In this document: one piece after another, positions 46,823 through 57,103 of the stretch
How positions within the stretch are numbered: the first letter of the stretch is position 1
How the letters are laid out: each line of letters opens with the position of its first letter
Assembly (NCBI GenBank): GCA_000697665.1
Contig: KL197738.1
Span: 382,253 to 440,543, forward strand
Source: Jaapia argillacea MUCL 33604
Lineage: Eukaryota > Basidiomycota > Agaricomycetes > Jaapiales > Jaapiaceae
Reading direction: 5' to 3'
DNA: 58,291 nucleotides
Made by a program: the position numbers and the translations under genes
Notes under the pieces: generated by a model
What the model was told of the DNA's origin: nothing
What the model saw: only the letters and a program-made list of their open reading frames with translations
The model's database searches: none

Positions 46823-48018
46823 ATGTCCTATGTACCACAAATCATGCCAGGCTCCATACAAAGCTCACCGGGAAGGCCTCGTCATGGATCCTTCTCCACC
46901 TACGTCCTTCCACCTTATCTTGGGGCTTCGCAGCAGCCTGAGGTCTCGTACCCTCATCATCCTGTACACCAGAGCCACGGAGAAGCCCCAAATTCCAGCA
47001 TCTCCCAACAAATGCCGGCTTCATCCTCGCACCCCCCATTCGTGGGGCACTTTTCGGTTTCCGCTCAGGAGGACGAGCAAAACTTTGTACCTCCATACAT
47101 GCCTACATCAACCTTCCCTCAACCATCCTTCGACCCGTCCACAAACACAGGTATAGCAGCTCATATGGCCCCCAACCCTCGTCGAAATTCGGTGTCATCC
47201 CAACGTCCTTCCTGGGATCACCCTCAGAGACCTCGATCTCGCGCCCACTCGACACCTCCCATCGACCCAATGGTATCTCCTGTTGAACCAAAAAAGCCTG
47301 CCGCTTTTCGACTTTTGAAATCACGTTCAAACGCAGAGCGACACCAGACGGAACGTTCTTCGCATCCTCGTCGGATATATTTCTATCATAAGCATCACCC
47401 GTATTACGGATTTACCAACTTCTCGCCTCACGAAGTCAAATATCAGGGTAAGCGATACCCTACCAGCGAACACCTATTCCAATCCTTCAAAGTGAGTCGA
47501 CCCCTTCCTTTATTTCCGACTTGTTACAAAGCATCGCATTTTATCGTCAGTTCCTCGACCATCGACCTCTACTTGCGGAGCACATCCGCACATGTGACGA
47601 GAGACCGAGCATGGCTCTGTCAGAGGCCCGTCGCTTTCAAGCTGAAGTCCGCCCAGATTGGATGCAGAAAAACGTAGCTGCTGTAAGTTTGGCTCACCGT
47701 CTCTATCCCCCGAAGTTAACGCACTTCACTTCATACTCCAGATGGAAGAAACCCTTAGCAACAAGTTCCGGCAGCACAAATCCCTGGCTCGTGAGTTGTT
47801 GTCAACAGGCGACGCGGAACTTATTGAGGTAAATTCCATCACCCCCCTGAGCGTTTTGCTCTATCCAACGCCACTTTGTTCCTTAGGATTCAGACAAAGA
47901 CGCTTTTTGGGGAATTGGCAAGGATAGGAGGGGCCGAAATGAGCTAGGAAAGGCGCTGATGAGGTTGAGGGAGGAGTTACGTGGACGCAAGTCTTATCTT
48001 TCCGGGCTGTTGCCTTAG
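46823..48018 (+). CDS. NADAR/YbiA-like protein N4, 339 aa
   Basis: Exons 46823-47491, 47551-47682, 47742-47828 and 47887-48018 join in frame. The long Pro/Ser/His-rich N-terminus begins MSYVPQIMPG. The NADAR domain is very similar to N3: RIYFYHKHHPYYGFTNFSPH, RYPTSEHLFQSFK, RPLLAEHIRTC, ALSEARRFQAEVRPDWMQKN, ELLSTGDAELIE and DAFWGIG...GRNELG. All introns are GT-AG. It is the last member of the cluster on the right. Confidence 0.88.
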
Positions 48019-49431
48019 TCTTGAAATTGCTAATGTACTATTACTACGTCTGCTGAGCCGGGATCCAATCTTGCTTCTGACTCTATGTTTCTGATAACTG
48101 CCGGGGAACGAAATACTGAGAATAAATAATGAAGGGCGACCGTGCACGCTGCTTTCAGCCGCACGAAATTCCAGTTCTTCCTTTCGGCACTGTAAATATA
48201 GGTGTAGTGGTCCTGAGTAACGGACGGAAAAGAATTAAATTAATTCGGGAGGGAAAAGGAAGGTAAGAGGGAGGGATGTAGTCTGCCAAGTAATGTACTC
48301 TTCGATTGGAGAGCACAACTCTCCGTGGCTTTTGGACCTCGGGGAGCTTCATTTTGCAGTGAAATTGACCCAAAAATCGCGAAAAAATCGCGAAAAAAAT
48401 TCGCTGAGGGGGGAGGCCTTCCCACTGTAAACTGGAACTTCACTCTATTGAGGGGCTTATGATACAGCATGGTTACATGATGGGGTGGTAAGAATACAGC
48501 AGAGGCTAGGGTGAGAGGCAGGGGGGATGGCTTCAGGATAGAAATGATGACAACCCAGTCAGTCAGTCACAGACTAGACTCATCAAGCCTCCCCTATTGG
48601 TTCAAACGGTCCAATACCTCAATTCTGAAGGCAATAGATTGCGGAAGTCAGTGGCCAAGAAGGGAATGAGGCAGGATACTGACTCACAACCAGAATAACT
48701 CCAGGAGTCCCGAAAACTCGAAAACTGAGGCCCGGAAGATGCCAGCCCCATAGCATGCAATGATACAAGGATGGAGAGCTCACAGATAAATCTCTACTCA
48801 CATAGACACCCGAAATTCGTTCGTTCGAGGTGGCTGTGGGCACAGACAACGAGACTTGGTAGCGTGCACTCCGTACCAGTTTGGACATTGTAGGTTGGCT
48901 GGAGATAGAGGGCAGGGATATTATAATGTGCTGAGAGGGTGACAGAATGCCATAGCACCGGTCGTTGCGTGTACGTCAAGCACTGAGGGTGGGTGGAAGA
49001 AAAGGCGGAAATCTCGATGAACGCAGAGGCTCGCGGACAGATAGCAGCGAGAAAAATCGAAACGTCGGCCAGTAAGTTCCGTAACAAGTATACCGAGGTG
49101 AAACATCGTCGCGCGGGGAAAGGGGTAGGTTTTCGCAGCCGGGGATGAGGTTAAGTCGGGTGGTGAGCAGCCTTGTTATCGAGAGCCACATCAGCCACGT
49201 GGGATATAATGTTGTTTGGCTTTACTTGGTTTGCGACCCAAATGAAGCATATCGCGGAAAAAAAAGTTATATCATCAATGCACTACACCTATATTTAGTT
49301 TGCCTTCCTTTCCGCGAGCCGCCCAAACCTTTTATATGTCTCGCCGGAATCTCGTGACCTGCACGGACCTCCCGCACTATCTTCAAGTTACAAGTATCGA
49401 AAACTGTAGAAAATGTGAACCCCGCTTCAAA
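48019..49431. other. Intergenic; one weak minus-strand gene candidate
   Basis: No clear gene. A minus-strand frame near 48619-48888 begins MSKLVRSARYQVSLSVP and has a GTGAGT after VY and a CTCAG acceptor downstream, so a small two-exon protein is possible but unsupported. A short direct repeat, aaaatcgcg twice, lies near 48373-48395. Confidence 0.3.
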
Positions 49432-50149
49432 TCACCTCCCCCGCAAGACTTTAGAGTTTTGTCTCCGTCCAAATATGTCACAAGTCGGCACAGTCCTCTC
49501 ATCACAATCCTCCATGCGCTGCGCAAACTCGTAGCCGTTCTGCCAGATCGTTTGAGCTCGAAAAGGCAATGGAGGAATTACTTCTTCCTCCACCAAGTGC
49601 TACAGACGAGCGATTTATCAGGACACGATGACGGTAAACTTATCACAGGAGATAACTCACTCGAATCGCATTACGAACCCATTCCCTCGCTCCTCCATCC
49701 CCTCCTTCTGGATCAACCCTCACATCCCTCAACAAGGCCGCTAATCCAACCTCATCGACCTCCTCCGGATCCAACTTTGATAGTAAAACCAACGCGACTA
49801 ATTTGCGTGCTGGGTCACCGCCTGAGAGGTTCACCGGCGTGCCCTCGTATTCCCAGTGAAACAGGCCCGTCCCGTGAAATGATTCTCTGACGTGATATCG
49901 CCAGCTTTGTCCTTTCGAAATGGACGGGTCTTTGGGTGTGACGAGGAGGGCTGTACGGAATCTAATTGAAGGATCCCACTCTAGAGTTTGATGGTAGAAG
50001 GCGAGATATAGACGGTGTTTGTTTGATTTGTTGCTAGTGGGCTATGGGATGGCATTGTTAGCTGACTTGTACAAGACCTGAGAAATGATTGAATAAAGCA
50101 CCGGTTTGTTTCTGACGTTGTTAAACCCCATCTCTGTGATGCTTCCCAT
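49432..50149 (-). CDS. DUF6914-like fungal protein, about 206 aa
   Basis: The two main exons are solid: 50041-49661 and 49599-49432, joined by a 61-bp GTGAGT...GTAG intron. They encode RLYLAFYHQTLEWDPS, FRTALLVTPK, WRYHVRESFHG, FHWEYEGTPV, VALVLLSKLD, GGAREWVRNAIR|HLVEEEV, EFAQRMEDCD and VPTCDIFGRR, an arrangement I associate with DUF6914 (function unknown). A first exon 50149-50078 gives the only in-frame ATG, but the intron it needs is only 36 bp (GTCTTG...CATAG), short for fungi, so the 5' end is uncertain. Confidence 0.65.
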
Positions 50150-52462
50150 GATTTAGTAGTGTTCCGGCACTGAAGACTGGATACTGGTGGGGAGCTGTGA
50201 GTCGAACACAGCTCCCCGAGGGTTTATATTTCTCCAAGACATTCCTTCGAGTCTCGACATATGGCTTGACATAAGGGTGTGGAAATGTCGAGTTCCGTGT
50301 TCTATTGTCAATCTTCACCTCAATGGTGATGGCTTCACACGACGGTCTGATGCCTTTTGTGTCGGAGTTAGCCCTGCGAAAAGCCGTGCCCTGAGATTAC
50401 CCAGCCATGACTGACAGGCCGTTTAGCCCGGACCTTATCATCTAATGACCAGAAGGGCGTCGACAGGTATCCGTGGCGCGGTAAGGCGTGAGCACGTGAA
50501 CCTAGGACAATATGAAGGGTCGGCCAACCCGTCAGGTTCCAGTGTCAATGTGAGACAGGGAGAAAAATGCTGGATTGACCTACGGGTCGACCGGGACTGA
50601 AAACGCAGAAAGTAGTATTGTGCCTCGAGAAGAAGGCCCGTAGAAGATCAGACGACGAACCGCCCCATTTGAAGATGGAAGCTGAGATTCGGGGTGGAGG
50701 GGTTTCTCACGTGGCAACGCCAGTCCGCCGGGTCCTAACCCTACGCAATGCACAAATTTCATAAGTGCCAGCAGGAGACGGGCGAGTAAGGAACAAAACT
50801 GCGGTTGATGAAAATAACTGTGCTCAGCGTCGATTTGAATAAGTTCTCCAGACAAGAACTTACCTGAGTGGACATCCTAGGAACTCGTGTAGCCGTGCAG
50901 CCCGTGATGCGGTGTGGCGTTCGTAAAATCAGCACACAAAAGAGGGCCAGAGTGTACGGGCCATGGCTTATCATCGTATATAATTGGAAACAAGCGACAC
51001 GGAACTCGGGTGCCATGATCAGAAGTCTTGGAGGTGACCTGCGGGTTCGCAAAACCCTGGACTCAACACCACTGGAGTCTGGCCGCCTAAAGCAAACCAT
51101 TATGCAGTGAACTCTGATAGGTAAGGATCTGTTCCTTGGAGCTCCAGGGGGTTTTCACTTCAGCGCAAGGTTTCAGCATCTGAAATTCGGCATCCGTGTC
51201 AGAGACTCGGAGGAGATGAATGCACTTACATATTGGAAATAATTGGATCATTAATCTCGCAGCACGTGAGCGCCACGCGTTGTCGATTCAACTGTCAGAC
51301 GAAGGGCAGGAAAAACCAAGGCGACTCGCAGATGGAGAGAACGGTAAAAGTGATGGAGCGGCATTTTGGTGGGCGATAAACAGCATCCAAAGTGGTTCCA
51401 CGGAAGTCAAACGCGCACCAGATTGCTTACTTAGAGACATGCATGGTAATGCCTTCATCTTCTTCACGATGAGGGTTTCTGGATGGTACCAACAAGGTTC
51501 TAGAGACGAAGAAGTTCATGCTTATTGGAGATTGACGACGGAGACGAGGGAGCGGCAGCCACAAATCGGGGTAAGTCCAAGTACACATGTACAGTCCAAG
51601 GCCGTGAGAACTTTGGACCTACAAGCACCCAGGCTCCCTTTCCTGCAGTTGCCACCGCTTTCCAGCAATACCCTCACAAGTACTATCGACTCTGCTGCAT
51701 TTGCATCTGGATTTCTGTTCTTGGCTCCACTCCTTGGATATAATTCTTCCTGCGCAGTTCTCGTCAAGGTTCTCGTGATATTTGAGTGACTTCTTCACCC
51801 ATCAGATTAGCGTGCTCAGCACGACTCGATGGAGACCCCGTGTCCTGCTTCCTCTCGAGAATGATCGTGCGTGGAGACGGTGTGCTTCCCAGATTCGACA
51901 AAAGGTTGATATGGATATATGTATCAAACTGTCACGGTTTCCATAAAGGATCCCACAATTCAACCCTAACCTAGAAGGCTCAGTCTAGATCGTCGAACAT
52001 AACAAGCGCCAGGTAGGTCATGTGATAGACACCTCCAGATTCCCCTGACGTCATAGAGAACATTCCAGAACTCCGTAGTAGTCCAGATTTCTCTGAGTAG
52101 CTGCGGACTACGCCGCAGTCGCTCTAAGATTTCTCCGAGTATGTCAAATGACCTAACTCAGGACCGTAACTCAGGATAGTTACTCAGGACTCGCAGTAGA
52201 AGCACGGGCGCAGCAGCCCCGCTTAGTGATAGACGCTTACATGTGCGTAGATAGATTGTGTATATATGGCTTTTTCTTTCTTGTCACAAACGCGCTGTGC
52301 ACAGCATCCTACAGCGCTTGTGCTGCCATCCTTGTCCTGATTGTGAAGGTGTGGCGTGCCTGGAGGCTCACACGAGGACCTTGCTCAGCTCGCTCCTTAA
52401 GGCTGACGTGAAGCACGTCTTTCCACCCCACCTAACGATACCTTTCAATCTTGACCCTCGAC
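50150..52462. other. No gene resolved
   Basis: About 2.3 kb with only short overlapping open frames on both strands; the longest (51220-51789, plus) matches nothing known and has no coherent domain. No RNA gene, transposon end or repeat was recognised. The last part is the upstream region of the zinc-finger gene at 52463. Confidence 0.4.
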
Positions 52463-53689
52463 ATGGCTGGAAAATCCAATCCCGCGCTTTGTGATGTGCG
52501 CATACTTTTCTTTGGTCGATATATTCTGATACTGAGCGCATCCAACCATCATCCAGGTCTGTCAGCAGAAGCCGAAACATGGCCAACATCCGTATTGTGG
52601 CAAGTTCTGCGCCGCCCAAGCTACCGCCAAGGGAAGCGCACCGAAACCCACTCCGATGTGCATTGTAAGACGCCTTCCTATTCTCAATCGTAGTTGAACT
52701 GAACGGGCTTTCGATTGTCCAGAATTGTAACCAGAAACCGAAGTTTGGTAACTTCGATTATTGCGGCAAACGGTGTGCGGCGATGGCCAATGGAGCCGGC
52801 GGTAGTGCTCCTGCACCTCAGATGGCGCGATCGGGGGCAAACGGAGGAACCAAAGGGGGGGCTCCTCGCGCAACTGCGGCTCCTAAAGCTCCAATTGCTC
52901 CCCAGCAATCTTTTGCTCCGCCTCCAGTCAACAGTGAGTCCTCTTCGTTTCACGACACGAGGAAGGTCTCATTTGGCGATCGAACCGTAGCCCAGTACCA
53001 ACCTCCTCAACAACAATGGCAAGCTCCTACTTATCCTACTCAACAATACCAATCTTCGGCGCAGCCTGCTCCCCCCAACTTCGGGCCCTCTGCCGGCTTT
53101 TCGACCAGCTACGATGCTCCTGCCAACTTCGGGCAACCCACAGGTTATTCGCCTGCTGCCGCCTATCAGTCAGTGGATGATGTATACCCTCCATCACCTG
53201 CGTCCTCGTCCCCCGCCTCCCCTGGCTTCGGCGCAACAGCCTTGGGTATCATGGGAATGGGACCTTCCGCGGCCGCTCCTCAGTTCCAAGGTCCTCAGAT
53301 GGGAAGCAGGAATCCTTTTGCGGACCCCAACGCTGCACCTTTCGCCACCGCCCAACCGACTTTCGCTCCTGCCCCCAAGAACACGACTGCCTATCAACCA
53401 AGGCAACAAGGGCTCCCAATGTGTCGTATCCCCGGATGCGAGCGACAAGTCTATGTTGACGGAGCACAGACGAGCGAATATTGCTCTCAAAGGCACAGAG
53501 AGTGAGTTTAACTTCAATTCAGATGGGATAGGATTGGTGCTGATACCTCGGTTGGTTTGTAGGGATGCTGTGGCGATGGGTTTGGTTGAGGTTTGCATCA
53601 TGTGTAATCGGATGCCTCAGGGTGGGAAGGATCACTTTTGTTCGAGGACCTGTAGGGAGGAGGCTTTGAGGAAGCCTCGTCCGGTTTGA
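52463..53689 (+). CDS. Zinc-finger-only relative of the PARP genes (P8), 348 aa
   Basis: Exons 52463-52495, 52557-52664, 52723-53501 and 53563-53689 join in frame. Two repeat fingers (LCD|VC...HPYCGKFC and MCI|NC...FDYCGKRC) are cut by phase-0 introns exactly as in P1, P3, P4 and P6. A long Pro/Gln/Ala/Tyr-rich linker of about 200 residues follows, then CRIPGC...EYCSQRH and CIMC...FCSRTC. The protein ends KPRPV where the other members continue into the transferase domain. It could be an adaptor or competitor that shares the targets of the fingers. It may be the ancestor or a shortened copy of the finger-PARP genes; I cannot tell which. Confidence 0.82.
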
Positions 53690-53948
53690 TCGGGTGGGGG
53701 CGGGGCCCAAAGATTCCTGGGTTCGAAATCTTTCGAGATTGAACATCTGCTGCGACGATAACCTATTTACTATAAATCAAGTTTGTAGAGAATAGTGGCT
53801 TGTATTACAACAATGTGCGAGAGAGCATGTACTTTTTGCGACGAATACTTATAATTAGAGAAACATCGATGTTCTCAAAGTGAATCTTAGTGGGGGAGAG
53901 GGATGTGCTTCGTGATGAACCCTATGCTACACTTCTTGGACAGACAAG

Positions 53949-54456
53949 TTAGCATAACTTCGAGGGTGCGACAGCGCGTGACAGACCTTCAGACCGTGGT
54001 CTCCGCGAGAAGCGACCGATGGCCACGGGCGGCGCAGGTATCGCGTCTTTCCTGACAGCAGCAACGGGGAGACCGCGCTTGCTCGTACAGCTCTTCGCGG
54101 CAGACCCAGGGCACTTTCCACCATCTTGGTCTCCAGTTAGCGAGCCAGTGGTCTATTAAGATTCCAACCAAATCGAAATCCACGTCAGAACCATTTGAAA
54201 CGTCGGTAGAATGGGATTGAAGATGATTCGAGTGACTCACGGAACTGTAGGTACAAGAACCAGATGATCCATGGTTCCCATTTTGGTAGGAGCAAGTAAA
54301 TGACCCGCCACCACGTTCTGTCAAGATGCTGCGTTTCTTCCAATTACCGCCGGAGGATGGGCAGGAGTAGGTGCAGGTGGGACTACCAGATGAGCGTGGT
54401 TGCAGGGCACTTCCTGCCACAAGAACGACACAAAAGAGGAAGAACAGACTGGACAT
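53949..54456 (-). CDS. Small secreted cysteine-rich protein, paralog 1
   Basis: Exons 54456-54241 and 54152-53949 (88-bp intron, GTGAGT...ATAG) join in frame to 139 residues. A signal peptide (SLFFLFCVVLVAGSAL) is followed by CTYSCPSSG, SFTCSYQNGN, SCTYSS, then GGKCPGSAAKSCTSKRG and a basic tail. There is no known enzyme domain. The shared C-x3-C...GGKCPGSA-x-KSCT pattern links it to the gene at 55311. An alternative ATG lies five codons upstream. Such proteins are often wall-associated or effector-like, but the function is unknown. Confidence 0.72.
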
Positions 54457-55310
54457 ATATATCGAATGCATTGCTGGTGACGGTGGGGGAGGTGTTGGGA
54501 CGAGGAAAGCTAGTGTTGAGTGGAGAGCTTGGCCAGGTTAAGTAGGAGGAACACGATGTGTCTGGGGCCACCCCCGAAGCATGGTTACTAGTAGCCTCGT
54601 TTCACCTGGAGGACGAACTTTGGAGATGAGACGTCAAGGATACAGTCGCAAGAGAACGCGAGGTACGAAATTTCATTCAGTGGATTTGGTCGGCCAGTTG
54701 GGTACTGAAACTCAGGCACGAGTCGCATGGCGAAAGTATTCATGATAAGAAAATTTATCACTCAGTTTTGGAGAGGGGTTGTCGAAACGGACGTTCGGGT
54801 GTTCGCATGCGATGAAACGTCCGGTAGGTCGAGGATCGGGGCAACTGGAAAGTTCGACCAAGTTGGACATTGTGTGGTCAAGCAAGTGAATCGGTTTCAT
54901 CCAGGGGCTCTCTACTTCATCGGATTCTCGATAAGGATTTCGTTGTTAGACGGTAGTGGCGGTTGACTTTCGAGTGATGAGTCTGCTCACAACCGCGCCT
55001 TGTGCATTCGAGTTCGTGGTCGAGCTCATATCTATAGGTCTCCCGTTGGTAACAGGGAAGACAGATTTCGAGAGCACAAGAACGGCAGGTGAAGACCAGT
55101 GACACCTTCACGCTGGCAAAGGAGAAGAACGTCGCGGATAACTTTATGACATGCTTGACACGGTTATCAATTATTACAATTTACTACCTAATCTATGTAA
55201 AGTTAAAATAAACACAAAACGACCAATAAACCGACCAACGCATCACATGGGCAAGAGGTAGACATCCAATGGAACAGGCATTTTCAGTGTCCACTAGTAC
55301 GAATGGGAAT
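54457..55310. other. Intergenic between the two secreted proteins
   Basis: Short minus-strand frames here (for example one beginning MKVSLVFTCRSCALEICLPC near 55110) contain Cys pairs but lack a signal peptide or conserved spacing. A third decayed paralog is possible but not supported. Confidence 0.35.
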
Positions 55311-55803
55311 CTACTTGGGCATCAGCAGTGGTGCGAAGTACCCACTCCTCAGAAACTCACTTGAATGAAGAGACCACTTCCGATGAAATCTCCGAATGTT
55401 GACCATCGGCGCCGGAACCACATTCTCTCTCATTGCATGAGGAACTCCAGGCCCCCCGCGTTTCACAGTACACGACTTGGTAGCTGATCCCGGGCACTTC
55501 CCACCACAGGTATCGTGCTCAAGGCCGCCCGAGTCCTACAAACGCCAAAGTCGTCAACATACGAGTTCACCACGGAAAACATGAGAAACTCACGGCAGAA
55601 TATTCGCAAGTCCCCGTTGTAGTCTTTCTATCCACTGTGTAAGAGTAGGTGCATGTGAGGGTTGCTCCACTTCCGCCTCCTGAGGTACCGCTTGGACATG
55701 TATAATGGCAAGTTGGTTGAGTTGAGGGTTTAGGGTTCGACACTATTACTCCAGACGCGAGAACGAAAAATGATAAAAGAGTGAAGGTGGGTAAAAAGTT
55801 CAT
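55311..55803 (-). CDS. Small secreted cysteine-rich protein, paralog 2
   Basis: Exons 55803-55594 and 55535-55311 (58-bp intron, GTGAGT...GTAG) join in frame to 144 residues. A signal peptide (MNFLPTFTLLSFFVLASG) is followed by CHYTCPSG, a Gly-rich spacer, LTCTYSYTVD, TCEYSA, then GGKCPGSATKSCTVKRG and IRRFHRKWS. The intron is at the position equivalent to paralog 1, so the pair arose by tandem duplication. A GTGAGT near the end could allow a different 3' exon. Confidence 0.75.
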
Positions 55804-57103
55804 ACTGATAGTCGTGTTCGAGTAAGGGAGTGGTGTTTCGATGGTGTAGAGCGAGTGAAATTCCAAGCTTGGGCGAGTCCTGACGGGGGCTGAAACAATC
55901 TTAAGTATCGGCCTACCCTCCTCCAAGTATTCACTTGTCGGAAGCAACAACGTGCTTCCTATTCTTCCATTGCCAAGATCGATCAATGAAACCACTTGGG
56001 CGGATGTTTCTGGATGCGATCAACATATTTCAAGGGTTGCAATACTGACCGGCTCGTCAGCAAACGGCATTAAGGAGCAACCTCGATCAACATACCTCAA
56101 CGAAAAAGCGGAATGTCGGAAACGTCAACGCACGAGTTAATGCGCCGGGTTGTTGTGTGCATAAAACACAGGGGTGGAGTGTTCCGAGGGAGGTCGAAAT
56201 GGTGACGAGACAATAGTAGTCTGTCACTGCGGACAACTCATATGAAGTGACAGGCCCATTTGGGGGTACCAATGTTGAGGTTGACCCTCATTGAACCCTG
56301 GTGCCAGTGTACGATGAGGTTGGACTCCGGATCGTCTCCGCTGCCAATCGAACCCGAGTCTAGCAAAGTCCCTGCGCGCAACTCTGTCAGGATATTCCGA
56401 AACAGCCTCTGATGGGACAACCGTTTGCTCTGCCTTTCAGGCTACTACCAGGGGTTTGCAAGTCCGAATCAAGGATGTAAGTCCGCAAGGGAATATAGGC
56501 CGAGGTCAGGAGGTTCAACGTTGGGGTTGAAGATTGATTCCCACGGCCCACTGAAATCGCTTCCACTAAGTACGAGGGCGACATTTAAGCTTCAAGTCAA
56601 CTGTCTTCCTTTCGAACCTGTCGGTTACCTAGACCTGTCATTAGGTTCTTACAGCCATTTGCGGAACATAGGGCGCGGCGTGAAATTTCCGGAAAGAGCC
56701 CAAATTTTGAGCTTTCCGTACGCAGGCTATAACTCAGCGAATACACGTCCCTTTCCCCTAAAAATTAGAGCAATCGAACGGCGTTGCGAATGCGCAGACG
56801 CACGTCGTTTCAGATTTTCGAAAAATTTGCGTTTTGTCTCCAGCAGAAAAGCACCCCCTCCCGAGAGTAAACATCCATTTTCGCGGCCGCATCTCAACGT
56901 AGCGGTCCAAAAATTAGATAGCGAGCACTGCGCTGTCAATGCGCAGACGCTCCGTATTTTTGTTTGGCAAAAAGTCGATTTTCTGAAACCAGATTGGAAG
57001 GATACACGGTTGGGAGCGAAGTTGCCGCGGCAAGCCTTGCTCTACCCATAACTACGATCTCGGACACCACTTGCGCAAAACCTGCTTATTTATCTCATTA
57101 TCT
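55804..57103. other. No gene resolved
   Basis: Upstream DNA of paralog 2 and of the gene at 57104. Minus-strand frames near 56240-56420 (ending QGSMRVNLNIGTPKWACHFI) could be a gene remnant but cannot be joined to anything. The right part holds a degenerate direct repeat listed separately. Confidence 0.35.
56759..57000. repeat. Degenerate direct repeat with about 149-bp spacing
   Basis: The text taaaaattagagc...aatgcgcagacgcacgt starting near 56759 recurs as caaaaattagatagc...aatgcgcagacgctccgt near 56908. The shared core AATGCGCAGACGC is identical. The repeat sits just upstream of the gene at 57104 and may be promoter DNA or a fragment of a repeated element. Confidence 0.5.

Noticed and set aside
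28274-48018. The cluster as a DarT-DarG style toxin-antitoxin pair
   Set aside because: The transferase genes look PARP-type with an H-Y-E set, not DarT, and the partner is NADAR rather than a macrodomain. The analogy is only functional.
50580-51800. Several 80-190 codon frames as genes
   Set aside because: They overlap on both strands, lack domain-like text and have no consistent splice structure.
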